From: Candidatus Scalindua sp.
GTDB lineage: Bacteria; Planctomycetota; Brocadiia; Brocadiales; Scalinduaceae
DNA length: 33,208 nucleotides
Assembly (NCBI GenBank): GCA_018670825.1
Contig: JABHIW010000142.1
Coordinates: forward strand, 1 to 33,208
Reading direction: 5' to 3'
A program made the translations under genes and the position numbers. The notes below the pieces were generated by a model. The model saw only the letters and a list, made by a program, of their open reading frames with translations. It was not told where the DNA came from and ran no database searches. This document shows positions 16,316-25,087 of this stretch, one piece after another. Every line of letters starts with the position of its first letter. The first letter of the stretch is position 1.

Positions 16316-16393
16316 AGGATTCTTCGTTCCAATCAGAATGACAAGTTATCAAAATATGTCATTCTGAACGAAGAGGAGCGGAGTGAAGAATCT
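16316..16393. repeat. Dispersed 78-bp inverted unit (copy 3)
   Basis: Two facing arms, 16317-16343 (GGATTCTTCG to AATGACA) and 16357-16393 (TGTCATTC to GAAGAATCT), give the same 78-bp span as the units at 7025-7102 and 10755-10832. The second arm also serves as the left end of the GIY-YIG unit that follows. Confidence 0.65.
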
Positions 16394-16869
16394 CGTTGTC
16401 GGCTTATAGTGGAGAGTGAAAAAGCAGGAAAAATCGTACTCGATACATATTTTCTTTGTTAAGGATTTAAGTTCAAGTAAATTATAAGTTTGCAAAATAT
16501 ATTTAACATAAATAAGAAGTGAGACAATACTATTTATACATTATGGCTAACAGGACAAAAACCATTTACACTGGTGTAACCAATAATCTTCAACGCCGTG
16601 TATTTGAGCATAAACATCTCATGACTAAGGGCTTTGCGTACAAGTATAAATTAACTAAACTGGTATATTATGAAGTAGGCAGAGATATTAAAGTTGCAAT
16701 TTCCAGAGAGAAGCAAATTAAGGGATGGCTGAGGAAGAAGAAAATAGCTTTGATTGAATCAGTAAACCCAGAATGGAAAGACCTAAGCGAGGAATGGTCT
16801 TCGGGTTAAAGGGAGGTGCTCTTCAAGTTGTTGGATTCAGATTCTTCGTCGTTCCTCCTCAGAATGACA
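16357..16869 (+). mobile_element. Candidate mobile unit (copy 2): GIY-YIG gene between inverted repeats
   Basis: Left arm 16357-16393 and right arm 16839-16869 are inverted complements (TGTCATTCTGA ... GAAGAATCT). The leader and gene closely match copy 1 at 14663-15176. The region of high similarity starts at the first base of the left arm and weakens after the GIY-YIG stop codon, where only the right arm is again recognisable. Confidence 0.6.
16519..16809 (+). CDS. Small GIY-YIG nuclease-superfamily protein (copy 2)
   Basis: The 96-aa protein differs from the copy at 14825 by K2R, V6L, L9M, S83P and L94S (alignment by eye). The GIY-YIG core (YLYIM, YTG, NNLQRR, ISREKQ) is unchanged, so both copies should be able to fold and may both be active. 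It starts at GTG with the same leader as copy 1. It lies between the BatA-like and TPR genes. The most likely origin is a second insertion of the same unit, or a local duplication. Confidence 0.85.
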   Translation: MRQYYLYIMANRTKTIYTGVTNNLQRRVFEHKHLMTKGFAYKYKLTKLVYYEVGRDIKVAISREKQIKGWLRKKKIALIESVNPEWKDLSEEWSSG

Positions 16870-16916
16870 TGGTTTTTCCACATGTTATTTGGGGTGGATG
16901 CGACCGTCGGGCCTAT

Positions 16917-16940
16917 TTTGTGCCTTTGTGCCTTTGTGGC
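16917..16940 (+). repeat. Short tandem 8-bp repeat before the TPR gene
   Basis: TTTGTGCC, TTTGTGCC and TTTGTGGC run in tandem shortly before the TPR gene start, analogous in position to 15235-15258. Confidence 0.5.
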
Positions 16941-16961
16941 AAAAAAAGATAAAAAAATAAA

Positions 16962-17546
16962 ATGAACAAATATACAATAATCAAAATATCGCTTCTTGTC
17001 ATAGCAATAGTCTTGATTGCCTGTGGACGTGGATACTGGAGTCAGTGCCGACTTGCTGAGAATGTAAAGAAAGATGTGGCGATGGGAAGATACAATAGAG
17101 CACTTGAGGCACTGGAAGAAGTGAGGGGATCAATGCTATTTAGAGTTTCTAAATACCTTGACAGGGAAGACCCTTATGTTGCATACAATACCGGTGTGGT
17201 ATTGATGTTGATGGGTGACACTAAGAAGGCGGGAGCAGAATTCAAGCAGGCTATCAGGTCAGACAACGAAGCAATCAAAGAAAATGCCATATATAACAGG
17301 GCGAATATAATAGCAACAAATATGGATTTTATTACGGCTGCAGAAGAGTATTCAAAGGTGCTCATGATAGATCCTGACGATTTTGAGGCAAAAAAAAATC
17401 TTGAGAGAATGAGGCTGGGACAAAAACAGCTTTCAACGCTGTTTTCTCAGGTAAAGCAGGAGAGAGAGGAGAGGATCCAATCTCTGAAACTAATACCATG
17501 GGGTAACAGATATAGACATGGTGGAGACCCGAAGATCAGGTGGTAG
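16962..17546 (+). CDS. BatC-like TPR lipoprotein of the Bat locus
   Basis: The 194-aa protein begins with a hydrophobic signal ending in a lipobox-like LIAC (Cys21), so it is probably membrane-anchored. Residues ~65-155 hold about two to three TPR repeats (VAYNTGVVLMLMGDTKKAGAEF, AIYNRANIIATNMDFITAAEEY), ending before a charged tail. In MoxR/Bat loci a TPR protein (BatC) sits between the two VWA proteins and presumably scaffolds their assembly. That is exactly its position here. It is followed by a good terminator, which separates it from the second VWA gene. The ribosome-binding site is poor (A-rich). Function is inferred from context. Confidence 0.75.
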   Translation: MNKYTIIKISLLVIAIVLIACGRGYWSQCRLAENVKKDVAMGRYNRALEALEEVRGSMLFRVSKYLDREDPYVAYNTGVVLMLMGDTKKAGAEFKQAIRSDNEAIKENAIYNRANIIATNMDFITAAEEYSKVLMIDPDDFEAKKNLERMRLGQKQLSTLFSQVKQEREERIQSLKLIPWGNRYRHGGDPKIRW

Positions 17547-17583
17547 AATTGATAAATAAAGTTGTAGAATATAATGGTGGCAT

Positions 17584-17615
17584 GGACAAAATTGTTTGTC
17601 CGTGTCTCTTTTTTT
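17584..17615 (+). terminator. Rho-independent terminator inside the Bat locus
   Basis: GGACAAA (17584-17590) and TTTGTCC (17595-17601) form a 7-bp stem with a 4-base loop, followed by GTGTCTC and a T-run (17609-17615). It lies between the TPR gene and the second VWA gene, so it may reduce or end read-through. Confidence 0.6.
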
Positions 17616-17701
17616 ATAGAACATTAATCGGCAATTTCAAACAGATCAGCAGTGAATTGCGTAAAAATACGGCTGAATAATTACCGTTTATCTTAAATAA
17701 A

Positions 17702-18712
17702 ATGCTATTTTTTTCACAACAACAATATCTGGTTTACATACTCTCCGGAGTTGTACTTATTTTTCTTGTCTATCTTTATTCGACAGGAAGAAAGAGGATG
17801 TGGTTAAACCGATTTGGCGAAATTAACATTTTGCAGGGGTTCAGCAGGATACCCAATACCACGCAAAATATTGTGAAAGGTTTGGCGGTTAGTGTCTCAT
17901 TTTGCGGTCTATGTATGGTTCTGATCGGGCCGAAGTGGCAGACTACTGAAGAGTATTATGAAAAGGAAGGTATGGAAATAGTATTTGTCCTTGATGTCTC
18001 ACTGAGCATGCTGGCTGACGATGTAAAACCTAACAGATTGCAAAGGGCAAAGATTGAGATGGAAAATTTGATTAAGGGCCTTGATAATGATTATCTGGGC
18101 CTGGTAGTATTTGCTGGAAGAGCATTCTCCATGCTTCCTTATCTGACAACGGATTATGATAGTATTTATTTAAGAATTTTGCGCATGATTAATGAGAACT
18201 ATTCGAGATTTGTACCGTACGGTACAAATGTTGGAAATGCACTGCTTCTTGCAATTGAATCGTTCAGTAGGGAGGAGAGAGAAAAGGTGATCATCTTTCT
18301 TACTGATGGAGAGGAGCAGTTATCCGTTAGAAGTCAGGTCGCAGAAGGAGTAAAGATGTTGATGGAAAGAAAGGATATCTCGGTTTATTTGATCGGAATT
18401 GGAGACCCACTGAAGGCTTCGCCGATTCCAAAAAAAGATAAAAACGGACATGTAACTGGTTATGAGATTGATTTCGAAGATAATACGATCATGACAAAGC
18501 CGGATCCGGAATTATTACAGGAAATTGCTGATGTAACCGGTGGGACATATATTCATGATGCAACCGGTGATGAACTTAAAAGCATTTTTGAAGGTGTTAT
18601 AGCAGATCATAGAAAAGTTTTGGGGACAAAGACCAGGAATACCGTCAAGGATGTTTCCCAATATTTTCTTGGGGGGGCTTTGCTATTACTCGTAATTTTT
18701 CTTTTATTGTGA
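17702..18712 (+). CDS. BatB-like VWA-domain membrane protein
   Basis: The 336-aa protein has two N-terminal helices (~9-26 and ~58-76), a VWA domain (~90-300) with an intact metal site DVSLS (98-102), the Thr of YGTNVG and the Asp of FLTDGEE, and a C-terminal helix (~316-335). It is the second VWA protein of the Bat locus, a presumed partner of the one at 15292. Several segments are classic BatB: DDVKPNRLQRAK, YLGLVVFAGRAF and a TGGTYIHDATGDEL-like end of the domain. A terminator lies 86 bases upstream, so it may have its own promoter. The ATG has no strong ribosome-binding site. Confidence 0.88.
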   Translation: MLFFSQQQYLVYILSGVVLIFLVYLYSTGRKRMWLNRFGEINILQGFSRIPNTTQNIVKGLAVSVSFCGLCMVLIGPKWQTTEEYYEKEGMEIVFVLDVSLSMLADDVKPNRLQRAKIEMENLIKGLDNDYLGLVVFAGRAFSMLPYLTTDYDSIYLRILRMINENYSRFVPYGTNVGNALLLAIESFSREEREKVIIFLTDGEEQLSVRSQVAEGVKMLMERKDISVYLIGIGDPLKASPIPKKDKNGHVTGYEIDFEDNTIMTKPDPELLQEIADVTGGTYIHDATGDELKSIFEGVIADHRKVLGTKTRNTVKDVSQYFLGGALLLLVIFLLL

Positions 18713-18821
18713 AAAGGCAAGAATGCAAGGCTACTGAAGAAACAGAGAAATATTTAAACATTATTCAACGATACTATTATTGCGGACATAAATGGTTTTG
18801 TCGTAAGTCCTTGTTTTGTAG

Positions 18822-18850
18822 TTGAATTGTTATTGTTTGAGATGTAAAAT
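18822..18850 (+). promoter_or_regulatory. Sigma70-like promoter before the hybrid kinase
   Basis: TTGAAT (18822-18827) and TAAAAT (18845-18850) are 17 bases apart, ~77 bases ahead of the kinase start. Each hexamer has one mismatch to consensus. Confidence 0.4.
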
Positions 18851-18927
18851 AATTATCGAAAAAAATAGAGGGCACAAGTTATCGCTTGGTGCTTACCTGG
18901 CCTTAATTTATGCCAAAGGACTAAGAA

Positions 18928-20955
18928 ATGAAAAACAACAATTCCGATATTCACAAGATGATAGAGAAACAGAGTCGTTCTTGGCTTGAGTATTCGCCGG
19001 TTTGTACTAAGATAGTAGATCTTGATTATAATCTACAATACATGAGTTCTGCGGGTATAAAGGGTCTTGGAATTGACGATATCACACCGTTTTATGGGAA
19101 ACCATATCCTTTTGATTTTTATCCTGAACCGTTCCGAAATCTTACGGTTAAAAATTTGGATAAAGTTAAAGAAACAGGTGATGTTATCACACAGGAAGAT
19201 TCTGTCGTTGATATAGAGGGAAACGAATTATGGTATCACTCTACTCTCGTACCAGTTAATAATGATGAAGGTCGAATTGATTATATTATGATCGTATCCG
19301 TCGACACAACCGATCGTCATAAGGCTATTCAAAAAATTAAAAACTTTGACAAGTCTCTGGAAAAACAGGTAGCAGAGCGTACGGGTGAACTGGTAAAGAC
19401 AAATGAAGAGCTTGAAATTGAAATAATTAAGCGTATGAAGACGGAGGAGAGATTACAGGGTACTCTTGAACAAAGTCGTATCTGGCTTGATAATTCACCG
19501 GTTTGTACAAAGATAGTAGACCTCGATTTTAATCTGCAATATATGAGTGACGCGGGTGTACAAGCTCTTAAAATTAATGATGTTACAGCTCTATACGGGA
19601 AACCATATCCTTTTGATTTTTTTCCTGAGTCGACCAAAAAAAGTTTGATTAAAAGTTTGGAAAGAGTTAGAGAAACGGGTGAAACTATCACAGGAGAAGC
19701 TCCTGTGGCGGATATAGATGGAAACGAAATGTGGTTCCAAGCGACTTTAGTGCCGGTTAGAGATGATGAAGGCCGAATTGATTTCATCATAGTCGTATCC
19801 GTCGACATAAATGAACGCAAGAAGATGGAAAAGGCACTTGTACAATCAGAAAAGCTAAAGTCTATCGGTACAATAACTGCTGGAATATCCCATGAGTTTA
19901 ACAACATTCTTGCGATTATCTCTGGTAATGTTCAATTGTTGGAGGAAACTTATGAAGATCAAGGAGAATTGACGGATATGCTTCGTACTATTGGTAAGGC
20001 AGTTGATGATGGGGCTGAAATATCCAGGAACATGCTTAAATTTACCATGACAAAGAAAGGCACAGAAAAATTCGTATCTTCTCATATCAGGGATTTAATA
20101 AGGCAATCGGTTGAATTCACAATGCCCAGGTGGAAGAATATGTCACAGACCAAAGGCATAAACTACCAGATAGCCAAGGAAGGTATGAAGAGCGTTTCAC
20201 CCGTAATGTGTAATCCTACAGAGATAAAAGAGGTGTTTATAAATATAATAAATAACGCGCTTGATGCAATGCCTGAAGGCGGTAGTATTTCGTTCAGTAC
20301 ATGGGACAGGGATGAAACCGTATTGGTAAGCATAACTGATACTGGAGAGGGTATGTCAGAAGAGGTAAAAAAGAATATATTTGATCCATTTTTCTCTACC
20401 AAGACGCCAAAAGGAACAGGATTGGGTATGAGCATTGCTTATGGCATAGTAACCAGGCACGGTGGCAAGATAGAAATAGAAAGTGAGGTGGGGGAGGGTA
20501 GTACGTTTACTCTTGAATTTCCGTCTGCCAAAACGTTTGTCAGTCCAAAAGCAATTCCTAAACCAGAACAAAAATCAAAAGGCAAGAATCTTAGTATTCT
20601 GGTAGTAGACGACGAGGAGGATATATGCGATACACTGGATCAATTCCTTTCGAAAAGAGGCAATAAAGTTAAAGCTATAGATAATGGTGCTGGTGCTATA
20701 AAACTAATAAATAGTGAGTATTTTGACCTTGTGTTATGTGACCTTGCCATGCCAAATGGCTCTGGATTTGATGTGATTAAAGCCATTAATAGGTTAGGGA
20801 AAATACCGAAGATAGGCATAATAACCGGCTGGGGAGAAAAGATCAAACCGATAGAGGAAGAGGGCACAAAAGTTGATTTTGTTCTCAAAAAACCATTCAA
20901 ATATTCAGCCTTATCTAAATGTATAGATGATGCATTTAGTGCGGATAGTAGATAA
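18928..20955 (+). CDS. Hybrid sensor histidine kinase (PAS-PAS-HisKA-HATPase-REC)
   Basis: The 675-aa cytoplasmic protein has no membrane helix. Two PAS domains (~12-130 and ~185-300) are close copies sharing SPVCTKIVDLD, NLQYMS, YGKPYPFDF and DEGRIDxI, and they are joined by a coiled coil (~130-180). The kinase core follows: H-box GISHEFNN with phospho-acceptor H322, N-box NALDAMPEGG, G1 DTGEGMS and G2 GTGLGMS. The C-terminal receiver (~550-670) has VVDDEED, the phospho-acceptor D605 (LCDLAMP) and a conserved Lys (LKKPF). Phosphate would pass from H322 to D605, or be removed by it. No output domain or obvious dedicated partner is adjacent. The ligand is unknown. A sigma70-like promoter and an AAAGGA ribosome-binding site precede the ATG. 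Confidence 0.92.
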   Translation: MKNNNSDIHKMIEKQSRSWLEYSPVCTKIVDLDYNLQYMSSAGIKGLGIDDITPFYGKPYPFDFYPEPFRNLTVKNLDKVKETGDVITQEDSVVDIEGNELWYHSTLVPVNNDEGRIDYIMIVSVDTTDRHKAIQKIKNFDKSLEKQVAERTGELVKTNEELEIEIIKRMKTEERLQGTLEQSRIWLDNSPVCTKIVDLDFNLQYMSDAGVQALKINDVTALYGKPYPFDFFPESTKKSLIKSLERVRETGETITGEAPVADIDGNEMWFQATLVPVRDDEGRIDFIIVVSVDINERKKMEKALVQSEKLKSIGTITAGISHEFNNILAIISGNVQLLEETYEDQGELTDMLRTIGKAVDDGAEISRNMLKFTMTKKGTEKFVSSHIRDLIRQSVEFTMPRWKNMSQTKGINYQIAKEGMKSVSPVMCNPTEIKEVFINIINNALDAMPEGGSISFSTWDRDETVLVSITDTGEGMSEEVKKNIFDPFFSTKTPKGTGLGMSIAYGIVTRHGGKIEIESEVGEGSTFTLEFPSAKTFVSPKAIPKPEQKSKGKNLSILVVDDEEDICDTLDQFLSKRGNKVKAIDNGAGAIKLINSEYFDLVLCDLAMPNGSGFDVIKAINRLGKIPKIGIITGWGEKIKPIEEEGTKVDFVLKKPFKYSALSKCIDDAFSADSR

Positions 20956-21265
20956 TAAAAAAAATAACCACGTAAGAGGGTTATGTTGCCATTTAGCCAT
21001 ATTACACCGAACACTAAACAACCATACCCAAGTTATTAACCTAAAACACTTATAAAAATGTGCTGTTTTTTTGGCAATTTTTCTTTTACTATGAGATGAT
21101 GATTTAGATTTTGATTGCAATGGCAGGTCGTAGCGGAAGGCTTTAGCTTTACCATGTATAACATGGCTACCACCTAGATGGAAACTTGCCGACCAAATAT
21201 CCGTCGGTTAAAAAGATTTATGCTTTCAGTAGTGTGAAACTAATAATTCAAGAGGGTTAAATAAT
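20956..21265. other. Intergenic with a diverged repeat, no gene seen
   Basis: The first part has only a weak hairpin (ATAACC/GGTTAT, ~20965-20986). At 21122-21196 there is a stem made of GGCAGGTCG and its near complement CTTGCCGACC, with an inner CCATGT/ACATGG and a stretch (CGTAGCGGAAGGCTTTAGC) resembling the core of the element at 401-420. No ORF has family features. Confidence 0.45.
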
Positions 21266-22729
21266 ATGATTTCAAAAGAAGCGGTAGTAATTAAACCGGG
21301 AAAGTTGTTTATTGATGGAAAATGGGTTAATTCTGTTTCAGGCAAAACATTTGATACACTTAACCCTGCAAGGGAAGAGGTTATAACGTCTATTGCAGAG
21401 GGGGATAGGGCAGATATTGATCTCGCTGTCGCTGCTGCACGTAAGGCATTTGAGGAGGGCCCATGGAAAAAAATGGATGCTCGTGACAGAGGCAAGATTC
21501 TATTAAGAATAATGGAATTGATAGATAAGAATAAAGATGAGTTGGCCTTATTGGAGACCCTGGACAATGGTAAGCCAATCAGTGAAACAACAAATGCAGA
21601 TATTCCTCTTGCAATTGATTGCTTTTTATATTATGCGGGATGGGCTGACAAAATTCATGGTGAAACAATACCGGTAAGAGGAGAATTTTTTAACTACACA
21701 TTGAGAGAACCGGTCGGTGTTGTAGGGCAGATAATACCGTGGAATTTTCCTTTGCTAATGGCTGCCTGGAAAATTGCACCTGCTCTGGCTTGCGGTAACA
21801 CTATTGTCTTAAAACCTGCCGAGGAAACTCCGTTAACGGCATTGAGGTTGGGTGAGATCTGTCAGGAGGCCGGCTTGCCGGATGGGGTTCTTAATATTGT
21901 GCCAGGTTATGGCCCCACGGCAGGAGCAGCCCTGGCAGAGCATATGGACGTAGATAAGATTGCCTTTACGGGTGCACATACTACGGGGCGTATCATAATG
22001 CAGGCGGCATCAAAAAATTTAAAGCGCATAACATTGGAATTAGGCGGAAAGTCTCCTAATATTGTATTCGCAGATTCTGATATAGAGAGTGCCGTAGACG
22101 GTGCAATGACGGGTATATTCTTTAATCAGGGAGAAGTATGTTGTGCCGGTTCCCGATTATTCCTTGAAAGGAGTATTCATGATGAATTTGTAGATAAATT
22201 GTCAAATAAGGCTGCAAATATGCGCGTCGGGAATCCTGAAGATGCTGGTACTCAGATGGGAGCGCAGGTTTCTAAAGAGCAACTTGATAAGATATTGGGT
22301 TATATTGATGTTGGAAAACAAGAGGGCGCAAAACTGGTAACAGGCGGTGAACGATGTGGAGAGAAGGGCTATTTTATCAGGCCTACCATCTTTGATGCGG
22401 TTGACAACAATATGAAAATAGCAAGGGAAGAAATTTTTGGTCCTGTTGTATCTGCAATTACCTTCGATGATGTTGACGAGGTGGTAAGGCAAGGCAATCT
22501 ATCGGTTTACGGCCTGGCTGCCGCTGTTTGGACAAAGGATATAAAAAAGGCTCACCGGCTTGCCAGAGATTTGAAGGCCGGTACAATCTGGATTAATACA
22601 TATAACGCCCTTGATGCCGCTTCTCCATTTGGTGGATTTAAACAAAGTGGTTTTGGCAGGGAGTTGGGGGTTCATGCTTTAGAGTTATATACACAGATAA
22701 AAAGCGTATGGATAAACCTTGGCAGTTAG
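21266..22729 (+). CDS. NAD(P)-dependent aldehyde dehydrogenase
   Basis: The 487-aa cytoplasmic enzyme oxidises an aldehyde to its acid with NAD(P)+. It is full length. Catalytic features are visible: the Asn of PWNFPL, the cofactor-binding [13 protein letters not shown], the general-base Glu258 in LELGGKSP, and the nucleophile Cys292 in [11 protein letters not shown]. The C-terminal EEIFGPV and [10 protein letters not shown] motifs are also present. The sequence is closest in feel to the class of betaine-, phenylacet- or retinal-type aldehyde dehydrogenases, but the substrate cannot be fixed. A modest ribosome-binding site (AGAGGG) precedes the ATG. It appears to be a single-gene unit, with no obvious partner alcohol dehydrogenase nearby. 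Confidence 0.92.
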   Translation: MISKEAVVIKPGKLFIDGKWVNSVSGKTFDTLNPAREEVITSIAEGDRADIDLAVAAARKAFEEGPWKKMDARDRGKILLRIMELIDKNKDELALLETLDNGKPISETTNADIPLAIDCFLYYAGWADKIHGETIPVRGEFFNYTLREPVGVVGQIIPWNFPLLMAAWKIAPALACGNTIVLKPAEETPLTALRLGEICQEAGLPDGVLNIVPGYGPTAGAALAEHMDVDKIAFTGAHTTGRIIMQAASKNLKRITLELGGKSPNIVFADSDIESAVDGAMTGIFFNQGEVCCAGSRLFLERSIHDEFVDKLSNKAANMRVGNPEDAGTQMGAQVSKEQLDKILGYIDVGKQEGAKLVTGGERCGEKGYFIRPTIFDAVDNNMKIAREEIFGPVVSAITFDDVDEVVRQGNLSVYGLAAAVWTKDIKKAHRLARDLKAGTIWINTYNALDAASPFGGFKQSGFGRELGVHALELYTQIKSVWINLGS

Positions 22730-23027
22730 TAATTTGCATGGTTTTTGTTTGAAAGAAATAGAAATGCGATTGTTTGTGCTTCTCTAAATACTTGAAATAG
22801 AAAGATTCATGTGGAAATTTATATTGAGTTTTTTTTCTAATTTGATATAAAGGAAATTTCATAGTTTTTTTATTTACCTGCTTTTTTATATAGAGACAGG
22901 ATATAAATACATCCCACACTGAAAAGCTACAACTAAAGTTTTATTGGCAAACCCAGGCCATGGCTTGTAGTAAGTCATATCATTTTACTGTTTTAGGCTG
23001 TAATTATCAGGTTAAAAAGTACTAATA
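22730..23027. other. AT-rich intergenic, no gene seen
   Basis: No coding sequence is supported. CTAAATACTTGAAATAGAA (22784-22802) is similar to CTAAACGCTTGAAATAGAA at 25566-25584, another intergenic gap. Confidence 0.4.
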
Positions 23028-23204
23028 ATGAAGATAAAATGTGTAATTCCGATATTGGTCATCTTTGTATTTCTTGTTCTCCCAAAAAATATGCTTTTTG
23101 CTACTGATGAACGTAATTATTATTATGAACTTGGTGTTTCTCGCTACGATAAAGGTGATATAGAGAAGGCTATCTTAGCATGGGAAAAAGCCATAATAAG
23201 TTAA
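23028..23204 (+). pseudogene. N-terminal fragment of the TPR gene (before a frameshift)
   Basis: From ATG 23028 the frame encodes a signal peptide (hydrophobic ~5-24) and half of a TPR unit (YYYELGVSRYDKGDIEKAILAWEKA), then stops at TAA 23202. From 23200 the next frame continues exactly where the TPR pattern should go on (VNPEFVEAYYNLGNAYEEKG). One extra base near 23193-23199 explains this. It could be a true mutation, a sequencing or assembly error, or programmed slippage, though no classic slippery heptamer is seen. Confidence 0.75.
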
Positions 23205-23259
23205 TCCTGAATTTGTAGAAGCATATTATAATCTGGGGAATGCTTACGAGGAAAAGGGG

Positions 23260-24561
23260 TTGTTAGAGAAAGCGATAACCTCATGGTCAAAGGTCATAGA
23301 GATTACTCCATTTGATATTGACGTATACTTCAATATGGGAGTTGCATATACTCGGAAGGGCTTGTATACAGAGGCTAAAGATATATTCAGAAAAGGAATA
23401 AAAGTTGATCCTGATGATCCGGAAATACACTATTTTCTTGGTATTGTGTTTATGAATACCGGTGAATTAGACAATGCGATTAATGAATTCAAAAATACCT
23501 TGACTTTAAGCCCTGACCATGCCGGGGCATGTTATAGTCTGGGAAATGCTTATTGTGATAAAAATATGTTAGATGCTGCACTTACATCGTATGGAGAAGC
23601 AGTTAGAATTAACGGCAATTACGTTGATGCTTACAACAATATAGGTTCAATTTTATATAAAAAGGGTATGTTTGATGATGCCATAGACGCATGGAAAATG
23701 GCAATTAAGATCAATCCAAACTTTGTAGATGCTTATTATAACCTTGGAAATGCGTATGATGAAAAGGGAATGTTTTACGAGTCGGTTTCTGTTTGGAGAA
23801 AGGCTCTTGAAATAAATCCGGATATGCTGGATGCTCGTTATAATCTTGGAGTTGTTTACACCGAAAAAGAAATGTACAAAGATGCAATCGATGAATTCAA
23901 GCAAATTTTAGCGTCAAGTCCGGAGGATTTAGAGACGCTTGTTAGTTTAGGAATCGCTTATAAAAATGGGGGGCTGGTAAATAAAGCAATTTATCAGTTT
24001 AAAAAGGTTCTTGGTATCGAGCCTGACAACGTTTCCGCTTTTAATAATCTTGGACTGCTTCATATCCAGAAAGGGCAATATGATAAAGCAATTTCATTAT
24101 TTAGAAAGTTAAGACAGGTTCAGCCGGATTCTCTAGAAGGGTTATATAATCTTGGATTGGCATTTTACTTTAAGGGTGATATTGATGAGGCAATTAGTTC
24201 ATGGGAGAAAGTGGCAAGTATTGATCCTGCTTATAAAAATGTGCATAATGATTTATCTGTGTCTTATAAAAAGAAAGGCTCATTCCGTGATTCAATAGCA
24301 GAACATGAAAGAGCACTTGAAGAGCTAGGCAAACGCGATAAGGGTTTTTCAATTGTGCTCCCTGCTCGTGCAAAGGAGGAAGGTATGCTAGTAGTAAATC
24401 GGAGAAAGTTATTGCCGGCGGTAACAATTGGCTTGACTAAGAAAGAAGCTGAAAAACTTGCGAGGGTGCTTGGTGAGAGTAATGTGGAAATTGGTTTTTG
24501 TCTGAATCTCCTTGCCGATATTGATTTTGTTGTGCTAGAAGAAAAAATTGCCAATAAATAG
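23260..24561 (+). CDS. TPR-repeat protein (main part of a frameshifted gene)
   Basis: The 433-aa ORF from TTG 23260 is almost all tetratricopeptide repeats: about nine 34-residue units with the A-YYNLG-AY-EKG-Y-EAI--W-KAL-INP pattern, covering ~1-345. A tail of ~75 residues (VLPARAKEEGMLVVNRRKLLPA onward) ends in a compact predicted alpha/beta segment. The true start is probably ATG 23028 in the other frame, which would add a signal peptide and make it an exported or periplasmic scaffold. If the frameshift is real, only an internal start without a good ribosome-binding site remains and the protein would lose export. It lies 3 bases ahead of the LOG-like gene and probably forms an operon with it and accB. 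Confidence 0.8.
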   Translation: MLEKAITSWSKVIEITPFDIDVYFNMGVAYTRKGLYTEAKDIFRKGIKVDPDDPEIHYFLGIVFMNTGELDNAINEFKNTLTLSPDHAGACYSLGNAYCDKNMLDAALTSYGEAVRINGNYVDAYNNIGSILYKKGMFDDAIDAWKMAIKINPNFVDAYYNLGNAYDEKGMFYESVSVWRKALEINPDMLDARYNLGVVYTEKEMYKDAIDEFKQILASSPEDLETLVSLGIAYKNGGLVNKAIYQFKKVLGIEPDNVSAFNNLGLLHIQKGQYDKAISLFRKLRQVQPDSLEGLYNLGLAFYFKGDIDEAISSWEKVASIDPAYKNVHNDLSVSYKKKGSFRDSIAEHERALEELGKRDKGFSIVLPARAKEEGMLVVNRRKLLPAVTIGLTKKEAEKLARVLGESNVEIGFCLNLLADIDFVVLEEKIANK

Positions 24562-24564
24562 ATA

Positions 24565-25086
24565 ATGCCGAGAAAGATTTGTATATCTGTAATAGGAAGT
24601 GGCGATGCGTTAAGTCCTCAAATCGCTAAAATTGCTAATGAAGTGGGAAGGGAAATAGCCGCGCGTGGTGCGGTTTTAATATGTGGTGGCCTCGGTGGGG
24701 TTATGGCTGAAGCTGCTAAAGGGGCTAAAGAGAGCGGCGGACTTACGATCGGGATTTTACCAGGAGAAGATCCTGGCGGTGCAAATCCTTTTATAGATAT
24801 TGCTTTACCGACAGGTTTGGGTTTTGCACGGAATATACTGGTTGCATATTCTGGAGATGCTATAATTGCCATAAGCGGCAGACTGGGCACTCTTTCGGAA
24901 ATCAGTTATGCGCTACTAAAAAAGAAACCCGTAATTGGTATTCGTACTTGGAATTTAGAACAGTTATCTGGTAGAATACCTTCTTTTGATGGACAAGTTT
25001 ATAGTGACAGCATAATAAGGTGTGAAAATGCGAAGGACGCGGTGGATAGGGCCTTTGTTATAATAGAAAATAAAGAAAAGTGTTAA
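24565..25086 (+). CDS. TIGR00725/LOG-like Rossmann-fold protein
   Basis: The 173-aa protein belongs to the small LOG/TIGR00725 family (nucleotide-binding Rossmann fold related to cytokinin-riboside phosphoribohydrolases and to DprA). It has an N-terminal ISVIGSG strand-loop, CGGLGGVMAEAAKGAKE (~40-56), GILPGEDP, and ISGRLGTLSEI. The last corresponds to the PGGxGTxxE active-site motif of LOG enzymes, with the second Gly changed to Arg but GT and Glu kept. True LOG proteins release the base from nucleoside monophosphates. The biochemical role of the TIGR00725 branch is not known. It is packed between the TPR gene (3-base gap) and accB (1-base gap), so it is co-transcribed with them. Confidence 0.8.
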   Translation: MPRKICISVIGSGDALSPQIAKIANEVGREIAARGAVLICGGLGGVMAEAAKGAKESGGLTIGILPGEDPGGANPFIDIALPTGLGFARNILVAYSGDAIIAISGRLGTLSEISYALLKKKPVIGIRTWNLEQLSGRIPSFDGQVYSDSIIRCENAKDAVDRAFVIIENKEKC

Positions 25087-25087
25087 A

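Noticed and set aside
14573..16960. CRISPR array, because of the repeated blocks
   Set aside because: The repeats are long, inverted and carry a gene; there are no regular spacers and no cas genes.
20963..20990. Terminator after the hybrid kinase
   Set aside because: The stem is only 6 bp with a long loop and no U-run after it.
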